Assembly: GCF_001704295.1 (NCBI RefSeq)
Contig: NZ_CP012334.1
Span: 1,686,084 to 1,750,083 of the forward strand
Reading direction: 5' to 3'
Source: Bordetella sp. H567
GTDB taxonomy: Bacteria; Pseudomonadota; Gammaproteobacteria; Burkholderiales; Burkholderiaceae_B
DNA length: 64,000 bases
Below, in pieces: positions 10,577 through 23,507 of the stretch. A program made the translations under genes and the position numbers. A model generated the notes under the pieces. It saw nothing but the letters and a program-made list of their open reading frames with translations, was not told the DNA's origin and did not search any database. The number at the start of each line of letters is the position of its first letter. Within the stretch, counting starts at the first letter, position 1.

Positions 10577-10759
10577 ATGGCTGTTCAACAAAACAAGAAG
10601 TCCCCGTCCAAGCGTGGGATGCACCGCTCGCACGATTTCCTGACCGCGCCGTCCACGGCGATCGAACCCAATACGGGCGAGACGCATCTGCGTCACCACA
10701 TCAGCCCGAACGGTTTCTATCGCGGCCGCAAAGTCATCAAGACCAAGAGCGACGAATAA
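10577..10759 (+). CDS. rpmF: 50S ribosomal protein L32
   Basis: 60 residues, beginning [20 protein letters not shown] and containing the family core [17 protein letters not shown]. No zinc-binding cysteines, so this is the Cys-free form as in E. coli. An AGGAG Shine-Dalgarno sits six bases before the ATG. It lies between yceD and plsX, the standard link between ribosome synthesis and lipid synthesis genes. Confidence 0.98.
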   Translation: MAVQQNKKSPSKRGMHRSHDFLTAPSTAIEPNTGETHLRHHISPNGFYRGRKVIKTKSDE

Positions 10760-10822
10760 GCCCGTTCCGCATCGCGTGAACCGGACCGCATTGTTACGGC
10801 TGGCGCTGACCACCTGGCACCC

Positions 10823-11890
10823 GTGATACGCATCGCTATTGACTGCATGGGCGGCGACATCGGCCTGCCCGTGACCATCCCCGCGTCGATCGAGTTCGCC
10901 CGCCGGTTTCCGGACGTGCGGCTGCTCCTGGTCGGATTGCCGGACGCTATCGAAAAGGCGCTCGAAGGTGGGCGGGACGTGCCGCGCGAGCGGCTGGAAA
11001 TCGTGCCGGCTTCCGAGGTCGTCACGATGGACGATTCCGTCGAGGTCGCCTTGCGCCGCAAGAAGGACTCGTCCATGCGCATCGCCGCGCAGGCCGTCAA
11101 GGACGGCCGCGCGGATGCCTGTGTTTCCGCGGGCAATACCGGCGCGTGGATGGCGATCTCGCGCTACGTGCTCAAGACGCTGGACGGCATCGACCGTCCG
11201 GCCATCGCGACCTCCATTCCCAACCAGAAGGGTAGGTCCACTACCGTACTGGACCTTGGCGCCAACGTCGATTGCACGGCCGAACACCTGCTGCAGTTCG
11301 CCATCATGGGCGCGGCCCTGGCACAAGCGCTCGACCATTGCGAGCGGCCCAGTGTTGGCCTGCTGAACATCGGCGAGGAAGTGATCAAGGGCAACGAGGT
11401 CGTCAAGGAAGCCGCGGAACTCCTGCGCTCCAGCCCCCTGAACTTCCATGGCAACGTGGAAGGCAACGACATCTTCAAGGGCACGGTGGACGTCGTCGTG
11501 TGCGACGGCTTTGTCGGCAATGCGGTGCTCAAGTCGATCGAAGGTCTTGCGCGCATGCTTTCCAGCATCATCCGCGAGGAATTCAAGCGCAATCCGATCA
11601 CCTTGCTGGCGGGCGCCATCGCGTCGCCGGTGCTGAACCGTCTGCGCAAGCGGGTCGATAACCGGCGCCACAACGGTGCCGCGTTGCTGGGCCTGCGCGG
11701 CGTCGTCATCAAAAGCCATGGCTCGGCCGACAGCTATGCCTTCGGTTTCGCGCTGCAGCGCGCGCGGGAAGCGGTGGCGAGCAAACTGCTGGAACGCACC
11801 AACGAGAGCATGGCGCAAATCAGGCAGCAGGGCATACATATCAATCACGCGCCGGTGTCCATGCCGCGCGCGGCCGGGGACTCCGCCTGA
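10823..11890 (+). CDS. plsX: phosphate acyltransferase PlsX
   Basis: Makes acyl-phosphate from acyl-ACP, the first step of PlsX/PlsY phospholipid synthesis, at the inner face of the membrane. 355 residues from a GTG start. Family motifs are [11 protein letters not shown] at the N-terminus, SAGNTGAWM near residue 100 and [15 protein letters not shown] near residue 225. The stop overlaps the fabH start by one base (TGATG), so translation of the two is probably coupled. Confidence 0.97.
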   Translation: MIRIAIDCMGGDIGLPVTIPASIEFARRFPDVRLLLVGLPDAIEKALEGGRDVPRERLEIVPASEVVTMDDSVEVALRRKKDSSMRIAAQAVKDGRADACVSAGNTGAWMAISRYVLKTLDGIDRPAIATSIPNQKGRSTTVLDLGANVDCTAEHLLQFAIMGAALAQALDHCERPSVGLLNIGEEVIKGNEVVKEAAELLRSSPLNFHGNVEGNDIFKGTVDVVVCDGFVGNAVLKSIEGLARMLSSIIREEFKRNPITLLAGAIASPVLNRLRKRVDNRRHNGAALLGLRGVVIKSHGSADSYAFGFALQRAREAVASKLLERTNESMAQIRQQGIHINHAPVSMPRAAGDSA

Positions 11891-12882
11891 TGAACTCCAC
11901 TCCGCAGTATTCGGTGATCGCCGGTTCCGGCAGCTACCTGCCGCCGCGCGTCGTATCCAATGACGATCTGGCGGCGGAGCTCGCCACCCGGGATATCCAG
12001 ACCTCGGACGCCTGGATAGTCGAACGCACCGGCATTCGCCAGCGGCACCTGGCCGAGCGCGGTGTCACGACCAGCGACCTGGCGACCGAAGCCGCGCGCC
12101 GCGCGATCGATGACGCAGGCCTGCGCGCCGAAGATATCGATCTCATCATCGTCGCCACCTCCACCCCGGATTTCGTGTTTCCTAGCACGGCATGCCTGGT
12201 GCAGAGCAGGCTGGGCATCAAGGGCGGCGCCGCGTTCGACGTGCAGGCGGTGTGCAGCGGTTTCGTCTACGCGCTGACCACCGCGGACAGCTTCGTGCGT
12301 GCGCGCCGCGCGCGCCATGCGCTGGTCATCGGAGCCGAAGTTTTCTCGCGTATCCTGGATTGGAACGACCGCTCCACCTGCGTACTGTTCGGCGATGGCG
12401 CCGGGGCGGTGGTGCTGTCCGCGTCCGAACAGCCCGGCATACTGGCGGCGCAACTGCATGCCGATGGCAGCCAGACCAAGATCCTGTGCGCGGCCGGTAA
12501 TGTGGCGTACGGCAGCGTGGTGGGCGACCCCTTCCTTCGCATGGACGGGCAGGCGGTATTCAAGCAGGCCGTGACGGTGCTGGAGCGCTCCGCCCGCGCC
12601 GTGTGCGAAGAGGCCGGCGTGGCGCTGGATGCGGTCGACCTGCTCATCCCGCACCAGGCGAACGTGCGCATCCTGAACTTTCTTGCCCGTAAATTGAATC
12701 TACCCACGGACAAACTGGTGATCACGGTCGACCGCCATGCCAATACGTCGGCGGCCAGCGTGCCGCTCGCGCTGGATGTCGCGCGCCGCGAAGGCCTGGC
12801 CAAACCGGGCCAACTGGTCCTGATGCAGGGCGTGGGCGGCGGTTTCACCTGGGGCTCGGTGCTGGCGCGGTTGACCGCCTGA
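11890..12882 (+). CDS. fabH: 3-oxoacyl-ACP synthase III (KAS III)
   Basis: Condenses acetyl-CoA with malonyl-ACP to start fatty acid synthesis. 330 residues. The catalytic triad is visible: Cys122 in AVCSGF, His in [10 protein letters not shown] near 257, and Asn in [10 protein letters not shown] near 287. A C-terminal [10 protein letters not shown] glycine motif is present. Directly coupled to plsX and followed by fabD. Confidence 0.97.
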   Translation: MNSTPQYSVIAGSGSYLPPRVVSNDDLAAELATRDIQTSDAWIVERTGIRQRHLAERGVTTSDLATEAARRAIDDAGLRAEDIDLIIVATSTPDFVFPSTACLVQSRLGIKGGAAFDVQAVCSGFVYALTTADSFVRARRARHALVIGAEVFSRILDWNDRSTCVLFGDGAGAVVLSASEQPGILAAQLHADGSQTKILCAAGNVAYGSVVGDPFLRMDGQAVFKQAVTVLERSARAVCEEAGVALDAVDLLIPHQANVRILNFLARKLNLPTDKLVITVDRHANTSAASVPLALDVARREGLAKPGQLVLMQGVGGGFTWGSVLARLTA

Positions 12883-12921
12883 GCGCCTCGTACAACGACA
12901 AACTGATCTGACCGTCAATCG

Positions 12922-13857
12922 ATGAAAATCGCTTTCGTATTTCCCGGCCAGGGTTCGCAATCCGTCGGTATGCTGGACGCCTGGAAGGGCAACGCGGCCG
13001 TGGCCGACACCCTGGCCCGTGCGTCGGCGGCCCTGTCGCAGGACCTGGACACCCTGATCGCCCAGGGGCCTGCCGAGCAGCTCAACCTGACGACCAACAC
13101 CCAGCCCGCCATGCTGGCCTCGGCCGTTGCGGTCTATCAGGCATGGCTGGCCGCCGGCGGACGCAAGCCCGAGGTGTTGGCCGGCCATAGCCTGGGCGAA
13201 TACGCCGCCCTGACGGCCGCCCAGGCACTAAGCCTGGAGGACGCTGTCCGCCTCGTGCGTATCCGCGCCGACGCCATGCAGGCCGCCGTGCCGGTGGGCA
13301 CGGGCGCCATGGCCGCCGTGCTGGGACTGGACGACGATGCCGTCCGTGCGGCCTGCGCGCAGGCCGCGCAGGGCGAGGTCGTCGAGGCCGTCAATTTCAA
13401 TGCCCCCGCCCAGGTCGTCATCGCGGGGCACAAGGCCGCGGTCGAACGCGCGTGCGAAGCCGCCAAGGCAGCCGGCGCCAAGCGGGCGCTGCTGCTGCCG
13501 GTGTCGGCGCCGTTCCACTCCAGCCTGCTCGAACCCGCCGCCGCGGTCCTGTCCAGGGCGCTGGCCGAAGTGGCCGTATCCACGCCGGCGATCCCCGTGG
13601 TAAACAATGTGGACGTCGCCACGCCTACCGATCCCGCCGCCATACGCGACGCGCTCGTGCGTCAAGCCTGGCATCCCGTCCGCTGGGTGGAGACCATCCG
13701 CGCCATGAAGGCGCAGGGCGTCACCCACGTCGTCGAATGCGGTCCGGGCAAGGTCCTGACCGGCCTGGTCAAGCGTATCGACGGCGAGCTGACCGGCCTG
13801 GCGATCACGGATCCTGCCTCGCTGGACGCCGCGCTGGCCGCGCTCCAGTCCAACTGA
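12922..13857 (+). CDS. fabD: malonyl-CoA:ACP transacylase
   Basis: Transfers malonyl from CoA to ACP. 311 residues. The nucleophile is Ser90 in AGHSLGEYAAL. The active-site His is in VSAPFHSSLLEPA near residue 200, and GQGSQ near the start forms the oxyanion hole. Third gene of the fab cluster, 39 bp after fabH. Confidence 0.97.
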   Translation: MKIAFVFPGQGSQSVGMLDAWKGNAAVADTLARASAALSQDLDTLIAQGPAEQLNLTTNTQPAMLASAVAVYQAWLAAGGRKPEVLAGHSLGEYAALTAAQALSLEDAVRLVRIRADAMQAAVPVGTGAMAAVLGLDDDAVRAACAQAAQGEVVEAVNFNAPAQVVIAGHKAAVERACEAAKAAGAKRALLLPVSAPFHSSLLEPAAAVLSRALAEVAVSTPAIPVVNNVDVATPTDPAAIRDALVRQAWHPVRWVETIRAMKAQGVTHVVECGPGKVLTGLVKRIDGELTGLAITDPASLDAALAALQSN

Positions 13858-13872
13858 CAAGGAAGCTGCTTC

Positions 13873-14604
13873 ATGGAATTGCAAGGAAAGATCGCCCTCG
13901 TGACCGGTGCCACCCGCGGCATCGGCAAGGCGATCGCGCATGAGCTGGCCGCCCGGGGTGCCATCGTGGTGGGTACCGCCACGTCGGCGTCCGGCGCCGA
14001 AACGATAAGCGAGGCCCTGGCGCCGTTCAACGGTCGCGGCGTCGTGCTGGATGTCACGGACACCCAGGCCTGCGATGCGCTGGTGGAAGGCCTGGCGAAA
14101 GAGGGCGGTCCGCACATTCTGGTGAACAATGCGGGTATCACCCGCGATACGCTGGCGATGCGCATGAAGGACGATGACTGGGATGCGGTCATCGATACCA
14201 ACCTGGCCGCCGTGTTCCGGCTGTCGCGCGGCGTCATGCGCGGCATGATGAAGGCTCGCTGGGGCCGCATCATCAACGTGACCTCGGTGGTCGGCTCCAG
14301 CGGCAACGCCGGGCAGGCCAACTACGCCGCCGCCAAGGCCGGCGTGGCGGGCATGTCCCGTGCGCTGGCGCGGGAACTGGGCAGCCGAAATATTACGGTC
14401 AATTGCGTGGCGCCCGGCTTCATCGATACCGATATGACGCGCGTGCTGGGCGAAGCCCAGACCGCCGCGCTGCTGCAGCAAATTCCGGTGGGCCGCCTGG
14501 GCTCGCCGGCCGATATCGCCCATGCCGTCGCGTTCCTGGCCAGTCCCCAAGCCGGTTACATTACCGGGACGACCCTGCACGTCAACGGCGGCATGTATAT
14601 GTAA
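13873..14604 (+). CDS. fabG: 3-oxoacyl-ACP reductase
   Basis: NADPH-dependent short-chain dehydrogenase reducing beta-ketoacyl-ACP. 243 residues. The Rossmann motif TGATRGIG is at residues 12-19, NNAGITRDTLAMRM near 87, catalytic Ser in VTSVVGSSG and Tyr-Lys in YAAAKAG near 155. It starts 15 bp after fabD with an AAGGAAG Shine-Dalgarno. Confidence 0.97.
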   Translation: MELQGKIALVTGATRGIGKAIAHELAARGAIVVGTATSASGAETISEALAPFNGRGVVLDVTDTQACDALVEGLAKEGGPHILVNNAGITRDTLAMRMKDDDWDAVIDTNLAAVFRLSRGVMRGMMKARWGRIINVTSVVGSSGNAGQANYAAAKAGVAGMSRALARELGSRNITVNCVAPGFIDTDMTRVLGEAQTAALLQQIPVGRLGSPADIAHAVAFLASPQAGYITGTTLHVNGGMYM

Positions 14605-14673
14605 TTTAGCGGGTCCCGAATAGCGCGCCGACAGGCGTACCGATCGGGAATCCATTTTTGTCACAGCCCGGCG

Positions 14674-14701
14674 TTGGCATTACGCTGCGCTTGGCTATAA
14701 T
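14674..14701 (+). promoter_or_regulatory. acpP promoter
   Basis: TTGGCA (14674-14679) and a perfect TATAAT (14696-14701) are separated by 16 bp, just upstream of acpP. A dedicated strong promoter fits the very high expression of acyl carrier protein compared with its neighbours. Confidence 0.8.
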
Positions 14702-14731
14702 TCGCGGGATTTTTCCCAATTGGAGATCTGC

Positions 14732-14971
14732 ATGGAAAGCATCGAACAGCGCGTCAAGAAGATCGTCGCTGAACAACTTGGCGTCAATGAAGCCGAGATC
14801 AAGAACGAATCTTCCTTTCTTGACGACCTCGGTGCCGATTCGCTCGACATGGTTGAGCTGGTGATGGCTCTCGAAGACGAATTCGAGACCGAGATCCCCG
14901 ACGAAGAGGCCGAGAAAATCACGACCGTGCAACAAGCGATTGACTACATCGGTTCGCACGGCAAGCAATAA
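14732..14971 (+). CDS. acpP: acyl carrier protein
   Basis: 79-residue acidic four-helix carrier. Ser37 in [12 protein letters not shown] receives the 4'-phosphopantetheine arm. The start MESIEQRV is preferred over an ATG four codons upstream because TTGGAGATC lies at the right distance and the family begins there. It has its own promoter and lies between fabG and fabF. Confidence 0.98.
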   Translation: MESIEQRVKKIVAEQLGVNEAEIKNESSFLDDLGADSLDMVELVMALEDEFETEIPDEEAEKITTVQQAIDYIGSHGKQ

Positions 14972-15099
14972 GCAATCAGCCTGTCTTTCCTTGCGTTCCG
15001 GCTTCAATGCCGCGCGGGGAACCGGGGCGGTTTTTGGACTATGTCGCGCGGACGCTGCGCGGGGCGGCAGACCTGCCCCGTGTGCTGTTTCCCGCGCAA

Positions 15100-15128
15100 G
15101 CGGCGTATTCCAAGCCGCCTTTCTTTTG
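15100..15128 (+). terminator. possible attenuator hairpin between acpP and fabF
   Basis: GCGGC at 15100-15104 pairs with GCCGC at 15114-15118 across a nine-base loop, followed by CTTTCTTTT. The stem is short, so this may be a partial terminator that lets acpP be expressed above fabF. Confidence 0.3.
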
Positions 15129-15146
15129 TCTGTTTAGGAGTCATCC

Positions 15147-16376
<1,230 letters not shown>

Positions 16377-16386
16377 GGGAGCCTGC

Positions 16387-16866
16387 GTGCACCCGGATTG
16401 GACGTTGCGCGTACCTATCCTGCGGCCGCGGCTGGCTGCATGGCTGGACGACGCCGTGATGGCGGCGGCGCTGGCCGCGCCATTGCTGGCGTTGTACGGG
16501 CTCGCCATCCTTGCGCTACCGGTCGTGGCCGCCTGCGGGGCCGGCCTGGCGGCGCTGCGGCGGGCCCGCCGTTCCCGTCCTGCCGTCACGGCCCTCCGCA
16601 TGGACCGCGACGGCGCCTTCCATTTGCGCTTGCGTGATGGCTGGCATCCTGCTGAATGGCTTGCCGCCTGGCGCGGGCCGCGCTGGCTGACGTTGCGGGC
16701 ACGCCTGCCCGCTGTCGTCGATAGCGCCGCTGTCCCTGCCGGCGGTTGCGTCACCCTTACCGTGTGGCAGGACAGCCTGCCCGCGCCGGCCTGGCGCCGT
16801 ACCTGCCTGCTGGTGAACCGGCGCCTGTGCCGCACGACCGTTCGCCGTGCGGTGAAGACGCCATGA
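16387..16866 (+). CDS. small membrane protein, YgfX-like
   Basis: About 159 residues from a GTG start with GGGAG nine bases before it. An N-terminal double hydrophobic segment (about residues 24-50) is followed by a basic cytoplasmic domain rich in Arg and Trp with WHPAEWLAAWRG. This layout resembles YgfX/CptA-type membrane proteins, but similarity is judged by architecture only. The stop overlaps the rpoE start (ATGA), so it is translated with the sigma factor and may share its control. A gene of this type between fabF and rpoE is usual in betaproteobacteria. Confidence 0.7.
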   Translation: MHPDWTLRVPILRPRLAAWLDDAVMAAALAAPLLALYGLAILALPVVAACGAGLAALRRARRSRPAVTALRMDRDGAFHLRLRDGWHPAEWLAAWRGPRWLTLRARLPAVVDSAAVPAGGCVTLTVWQDSLPAPAWRRTCLLVNRRLCRTTVRRAVKTP

Positions 16867-17462
16867 GCGAACGCGACATCGACGCCGAACTGGTTGCACG
16901 GGTCCAGCGCGGCGACAAAAAAGCCTTCGACCTGCTGGTCCTGAAATACCAGCGCAAGATCATGCGGCTGCTTTCCCGCATGATCCGCGACCAGGCCGAG
17001 GTCGAGGACGTGGCGCAGGAAGCCTTCATCAAGGCCTACCGTGCCTTGCCGCAATTCCGGGGGGACAGCGCGTTCTACACCTGGTTGTACCGGATCGCGA
17101 TCAATACGGCGCGCAACTGGCTGGCCTCCAATGGCCGCCGGCCCAGCGCCCCCAATGCCGTCGAAAATGAGGACGGTGAAACTTTTAACGAAACGGACAA
17201 CCTAAGCGATATCAGCACCCCGGAGGCAATGGCTGCCAGCCGCGAAATCGCGGAAACCGTCAACGCGGCCATACAGGGCTTACCCGAGGAATTGCGTACG
17301 GCTATCGTCCTCCGGGAAATTGAAGGTATGAGTTACGAAGACATCGCCCAGAGCATGGGTTGTCCGATCGGTACAGTCCGGTCGCGCATATTCCGGGCTC
17401 GGGAAGCGGTGGCCGCGCGTTTGCGGCCGCTGCTCGGGAACGATGCCGATCGTCGTTGGTAA
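16863..17462 (+). CDS. rpoE: RNA polymerase sigma-E factor (RpoE/AlgU)
   Basis: ECF sigma factor for envelope stress. 199 residues. Region 2 runs from about residue 20 to 85 (QAEVEDVAQEAFIKAYRALP, with TWLYRIAINTARNWL). Region 4 lies near 135-185 (LPEELRTAIVLREIEGMSYE and IGTVRSRIFRAREAV). It heads the rpoE-rseA-rseB-degP cluster, so membrane-bound RseA should hold it inactive until stress proteolysis. No sigma-E-type promoter was clear upstream. Confidence 0.96.
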   Translation: MSERDIDAELVARVQRGDKKAFDLLVLKYQRKIMRLLSRMIRDQAEVEDVAQEAFIKAYRALPQFRGDSAFYTWLYRIAINTARNWLASNGRRPSAPNAVENEDGETFNETDNLSDISTPEAMAASREIAETVNAAIQGLPEELRTAIVLREIEGMSYEDIAQSMGCPIGTVRSRIFRAREAVAARLRPLLGNDADRRW

Positions 17463-17474
17463 GGAGCTGGAGTC

Positions 17475-17993
17475 ATGCAAAGATCATCTGCTTCCGTCCG
17501 CGCCGAGGACACGAGCTGGGAAAATTCGGTGTCGGCCTGGATGGATGGCGAAGGTACAGAGGAATGGCTGGACGGCCTGGAAGTAGCCGAAGGCCGGGAA
17601 ACCTGGGATACGTATCACCTGATAGGCGACGTCCTGCGCAATCCGGAACTGTCCATCACCCCTTCGCCCGCGTTTCACGCCCGCTTGTCGGCCGCGCTGG
17701 CCAATGAACTCCCCATTGTCGCCCCGCGCCGCCGGCGCGCGCTGCGGCCGGTCTGGCGATTCGGCCTGTCCGGCTTCGCGATGGCCGCGGCGGTGGCCTC
17801 CGTCGCCTGGGTCGCGCAGCCCTATTTAGCGGGCACCCGCGACGCGCCCACGGCGGAAACCCGGGTCCTGGCCGATGCCAGCGGGGTATCGGCCGACGAT
17901 CCTAGCCTGAGCGACTACCTGGAAGCGCATCGGCAGCTGGCTGGCCCCACGGCCATCCGGCAGGTGTCATTCGACGTCGGAGCGGGGCGCTGA
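17475..17993 (+). CDS. rseA: sigma-E anti-sigma factor RseA
   Basis: 172 residues. The acidic N-terminal domain (DTSWENSVSAWMDGEGTEEW) is the part that binds sigma-E. A single transmembrane helix lies around residues 94-117 (RFGLSGFAMAAAVASVAWVA), followed by a short periplasmic tail. The stop overlaps the rseB start by one base. The stretch after the helix is where DegS-type cleavage would be expected; no DegS gene is in the window. Confidence 0.9.
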   Translation: MQRSSASVRAEDTSWENSVSAWMDGEGTEEWLDGLEVAEGRETWDTYHLIGDVLRNPELSITPSPAFHARLSAALANELPIVAPRRRRALRPVWRFGLSGFAMAAAVASVAWVAQPYLAGTRDAPTAETRVLADASGVSADDPSLSDYLEAHRQLAGPTAIRQVSFDVGAGR

Positions 17994-19096
17994 TGACCGT
18001 TGCGGCGGTGCTTGCCCCATCGTTCCGGTCCTGGCCGTTTTCCCGCCTGGCGGCGGATCGGCCCGGCAGGGCCGGGCGAGGGCTGGCGTCGCTCAGCTCC
18101 GCCGTCGCGGCGGCGCTGTTCGCCATCAGCGCCGGCTTGTCGCACGCCCAGGGCGCCCCGGTGTCCCCCAGCGTTGCCGTTCCGGAACCGGAGGCCCAGG
18201 CGCTGCTGGGGCGCATCCAGGATGCCGCCACCAAGCTCGATTATTCGGGCATCTTCACCTACCAGCAGGGCGAAACCATCCAGTCGTCCCGCGTCGTCCA
18301 CGTGGTCGATGGCAGCGGCGAACGCGAACGCATCGAAGTGCTGGACGGCCAGCCGCGCGAATATCTGCGGCACAACGACGACATCCAATGCCTGGTGCCC
18401 GAGCACAAGACGATTTTCGTCCAGCACAAGCGTGCCGAGCAGTTTCCCGGCCTGCTCCTGGGAGCGCCGGCGGCCCTCACCAAATACTATCGCGTGCTCA
18501 TGCAGCCCACGCCCCACCGGGTGGCCGGCCGCGAATGCCGCATCATCACGATCGAGCCGCTGGACAAGGACCGCTACGGCTACCGGCTGTGCACTGACAC
18601 GGAAAACGACCTGCTGCTCAAGGCGCAAACGCTGTCGGGTTCTTCCACCGTCGTCGAACAGATCGCCTTCACGGCCTTGCGGCTGGGCGCCACGGTCGAC
18701 CATGACCAGCTGGAATCGCGCTGGAACACCAAGGACTGGAAGGTCCAGCAGGGCAGCATGAAGCCGGTGGATCTGGCCGCGCAGGGTTGGCGCATTCCTT
18801 ATCCGGCGGGCTTCGTCCCGGTTTCGCAGGTCGCGCGCATCATGGCCCATGGCGATGCCGTGAGCCAACTGGTATTGTCCGACGGTCTGGCCGCGATCTC
18901 GGTATTCATCGAGCCTTATGATAAGAAGCGCAACCGCCATCAGCCTCATGGCGCCTATCGGCGCGGGCCGATCAACGTCTACGGTATGCGGATTGCGGAC
19001 TTCTGGGTTACGGTGCTCGGCGAAGTGCCCGCTCCCACGCTCGAACAGCTTGCCAAGGCAACCGAATACGTGCCGCCCCCCGTGGCGCCCAAGTAA
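17993..19096 (+). CDS. rseB: sigma-E regulatory protein RseB/MucB
   Basis: Periplasmic protein that shields RseA and senses mislocalised lipoproteins or LPS. 367 residues. An N-terminal export signal contains a hydrophobic core near residues 35-50, ending around SHAQ. The MucB_RseB domains follow, with IQDAATKLDYSGIFTYQQGE near 75 and VLMQPTPHRVAGRECRIITI near 165. It is coupled to rseA and followed by degP. Confidence 0.93.
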   Translation: MTVAAVLAPSFRSWPFSRLAADRPGRAGRGLASLSSAVAAALFAISAGLSHAQGAPVSPSVAVPEPEAQALLGRIQDAATKLDYSGIFTYQQGETIQSSRVVHVVDGSGERERIEVLDGQPREYLRHNDDIQCLVPEHKTIFVQHKRAEQFPGLLLGAPAALTKYYRVLMQPTPHRVAGRECRIITIEPLDKDRYGYRLCTDTENDLLLKAQTLSGSSTVVEQIAFTALRLGATVDHDQLESRWNTKDWKVQQGSMKPVDLAAQGWRIPYPAGFVPVSQVARIMAHGDAVSQLVLSDGLAAISVFIEPYDKKRNRHQPHGAYRRGPINVYGMRIADFWVTVLGEVPAPTLEQLAKATEYVPPPVAPK

Positions 19097-19133
19097 ACAG
19101 CAGACGCCCCCAGGGGCTCGCCCGGAGCATTGA

Positions 19134-20708
19134 ATGATTCTGTCCACCGTGTCGAAATTACCCGTCCGGCGGTTTTTTTCTTTTGGACTGCCGCAGGACA
19201 TCGCTCGCTTCACGGGCCGCAACCGGGCCCGCCGCGGCCTGGCCGCCTTGCTGGCGACCGCCATGCTGGGCGGCGCGGCGCTGAGCACGCCCGCCGCCGC
19301 GGCGCCCACCGCGGCCACCGGGCCGGCGATGATGCTGCCCGATTTCACGTCCATCGTCGAAAAGGCCGATCCCGCCGTGGTGAACATTCGCACCACCGCC
19401 ACGGTTCCCGTGCGCAGTGGTCCGCAGGATCCCTACGACCTGTTCCGCTTCTTTTTCGGCCCCGATTTCCAGCCCCCCGGCATGCCGGAACTGCCCGGCC
19501 AGCGTCCGCGCGACCGCCAGCAGCAGCCCAAGCAGCCCCAACAGCCGCAACCGCAGGAGCGCACGGTGCCGCGCGGCGTGGGCTCCGGGTTCTTCATCTC
19601 CGCGGACGGCTATGTCCTGACAAACAACCACGTGGTCAGCGATGCCACGGATATCTTCGTCACGCTGACCGACGGCCGCGAATTCAAGGCCAAGGTGATC
19701 GGCACCGATGAGCGCACCGATGTGGCGCTGCTGAAGATCGAGGCCAAGGATATGCCCTTCCTGCCGATCGGCGACGACAGCAAGATCAAGAAAGGGCAGT
19801 GGGTGCTTGCCATCGGTTCGCCGTTCGGCCTGGATTCCACGGTGACGGCGGGCATCGTCAGCGCGATCAACCGCGATACCGGCGAATATCTGCCCTTCAT
19901 CCAGACCGACGTCGCGGTGAACCCCGGAAACTCCGGCGGCCCGCTGCTCAACTTGCAGGGCGAGGTCATCGGCATCAATTCGCAGATCATCTCGCGCAGC
20001 GGCGGCTTCATGGGTATTTCCCTGGCCATCCCGATCGACGAAGTCATGCGGGTGGTCGACGAACTGCGCGCTACCGGCAAGGTCACGCGCGGCCGCATCG
20101 GCGTGCAGATCGGCGAAGTCACCAACGATGTCGCCACCGCCCTGGGGCTGGCCCGCGCGGAAGGCGCCCTGGTCAGCAGCGTGGAAGGCGACAGCCCGGC
20201 CGATGCGGCCGGCGTGCAGCCGGGCGACGTGATCCTGCGCTTCAACAACAAGCCGATCGCGCGCTGGTCGGATCTGCCGCGCATGGTCGGCGAGACCAAG
20301 CCTGGTACCGTCGCGCCCCTGCAGGTGTGGCGCAAGGGCAAGAACGTCACGCTGGACGTCAAGGTCGCGGAAATCCCGCAGTCCAAGGCGCCCGTGGCCA
20401 AGAAGCCGGAGCCGGAAAAGGAACCCGCCGCTTCCACGGCCCTGGGGCTGACGGTGGTCCCGGTGCCGACCGCCACGCAGGCCAAGCTGAAGATCAAGGG
20501 CGGTGTCATGGTGCGTGCGGCCAGCGGCCAGGCGGACCAGGCCGGCATCCAGGAAGGCGATATCGTCCTGTCCGTGGGCGATACCGACATCACGGCTCCC
20601 GACCAGTTCGTGCAGGTGGCGGGCAAGGTGGACAAGGCCAAGCCGGTTCCCTTGCTGATACGCCGCGGCGACCAGACGCAGTGGGTGGTCGTCCAGCCGG
20701 GCAAGTAG
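19134..20708 (+). CDS. degP: DegP/MucD-type periplasmic serine protease
   Basis: HtrA-family protease/chaperone that clears misfolded envelope proteins. 524 residues. A long N-terminal signal has its hydrophobic core near residues 36-57. The triad is His166 (TNNHVV), Asp196 (TDVALLKIE) and Ser267 (NPGNSGGP). Two PDZ domains follow, about 300-385 and 425-515. A Pro/Gln-rich insert of ~40 residues sits before the catalytic domain. Its place at the end of the rpoE operon matches mucD of Pseudomonas, making it an effector of the response it is encoded with. Confidence 0.95.
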   Translation: MILSTVSKLPVRRFFSFGLPQDIARFTGRNRARRGLAALLATAMLGGAALSTPAAAAPTAATGPAMMLPDFTSIVEKADPAVVNIRTTATVPVRSGPQDPYDLFRFFFGPDFQPPGMPELPGQRPRDRQQQPKQPQQPQPQERTVPRGVGSGFFISADGYVLTNNHVVSDATDIFVTLTDGREFKAKVIGTDERTDVALLKIEAKDMPFLPIGDDSKIKKGQWVLAIGSPFGLDSTVTAGIVSAINRDTGEYLPFIQTDVAVNPGNSGGPLLNLQGEVIGINSQIISRSGGFMGISLAIPIDEVMRVVDELRATGKVTRGRIGVQIGEVTNDVATALGLARAEGALVSSVEGDSPADAAGVQPGDVILRFNNKPIARWSDLPRMVGETKPGTVAPLQVWRKGKNVTLDVKVAEIPQSKAPVAKKPEPEKEPAASTALGLTVVPVPTATQAKLKIKGGVMVRAASGQADQAGIQEGDIVLSVGDTDITAPDQFVQVAGKVDKAKPVPLLIRRGDQTQWVVVQPGK

Positions 20709-20743
20709 GCCCAAGACCGGCTAAAATCGCTGGTTGCCGCAAA

Positions 20744-20766
20744 GAGGGGGCGCATGGCGCCCCCTC
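20744..20766 (+). promoter_or_regulatory. perfect 10-bp hairpin in the lepA leader
   Basis: GAGGGGGCGC (20744-20753) pairs perfectly with GCGCCCCCTC (20757-20766) over a three-base ATG loop. No T run follows, so it is not a standard intrinsic terminator. It sits 38 bp ahead of the lepA start codon, and the loop ATG is in frame with lepA, giving an alternative 17-codon longer start that would be buried in the stem. Confidence 0.6.
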
Positions 20767-20804
20767 CTTATTGGCGCACCTGTTCCTTCCTCTTCCCCAC
20801 CTCT

Positions 20805-22598
<1,794 letters not shown>

Positions 22599-22621
22599 AT
22601 AAGAGCGAGAAGGCATCACAT

Positions 22622-23506
22622 ATGAGTTGGAACTTTGCGCTGATTTTGTTCGTCCTGCTGGTGATCACCGGCATCATCTGGGTGCTGGACATCACTGTCC
22701 TGCGCAAGGCGCGGCGGCGCAAGGGGGAAGAGGCGGCGGCCCGCTTCGATCCCGCCGTGATCGGCGATGCGCAGGAAGCGGAGCGGCTGCGGCGCGAAGC
22801 CGCGGAATCGGCCGCGCGCGTACCCTGGTGGGTGGAATACGCGGTCAGTTTTTTTCCGGTGATCCTGTTCGTGTTCATGCTGCGTTCCTTCGTGGTGGAG
22901 CCTTTTCGCATCCCGTCGGGGTCGATGCTGCCCACGCTGGAATCGGGCGACCTTATCCTCGTGAACAAGTTCAGCCGCGGCATACGGCTGCCTATCGTCG
23001 ACAAGAAGGTCCTGAACACCGGCGATCTGCAGCGCGGCGACGTGATCGTCTTCCGCTACCCGGTCGATCCGGACGTCGACTACATCAAGCGGGTCGTGGG
23101 CCTGCCGGGTGACGAAATTGCCTACCTGGACAAGAAACTATATGTAAACGGCCAGGAAGTGAAACATATGCGGGACGGCAACTATTTCGAGCCCGACCGG
23201 GTCGCCTATATCAACCGCTACAAGGAAAAATTGGGCGACGTTACCCACGATATCCTGCTGGATGAGGACAAATACCAGGAATACGGGCCTATATGGCAGT
23301 TTCCGCATCTGGACAACTGCCAGTACAGCCGCAACGGCGTGCGCTGCAAGGTTCCGGCCGGGGAATACTTCGCCATGGGGGATAACCGGGACAACAGCGC
23401 GGACAGCCGCTACTGGGGATTCGTTCCGGACGGTAATATCGTGGGCAAGGCCTTCTTCATCTGGATGAATTTCTCCGATCTAAGCCGGATCGGACGATTC
23501 AATTGA
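22622..23506 (+). CDS. lepB: signal peptidase I
   Basis: Inner-membrane protease that removes signal peptides on the periplasmic side. 294 residues. There are two transmembrane segments, about residues 4-25 and 74-92. The catalytic Ser101 is in [10 protein letters not shown], and the general base Lys156 is in [13 protein letters not shown]. The Box E motif [17 protein letters not shown] is near residue 255. It follows lepA by 23 bp and precedes rnc by one base. Confidence 0.97.
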   Translation: MSWNFALILFVLLVITGIIWVLDITVLRKARRRKGEEAAARFDPAVIGDAQEAERLRREAAESAARVPWWVEYAVSFFPVILFVFMLRSFVVEPFRIPSGSMLPTLESGDLILVNKFSRGIRLPIVDKKVLNTGDLQRGDVIVFRYPVDPDVDYIKRVVGLPGDEIAYLDKKLYVNGQEVKHMRDGNYFEPDRVAYINRYKEKLGDVTHDILLDEDKYQEYGPIWQFPHLDNCQYSRNGVRCKVPAGEYFAMGDNRDNSADSRYWGFVPDGNIVGKAFFIWMNFSDLSRIGRFN

Positions 23507-23507
23507 C

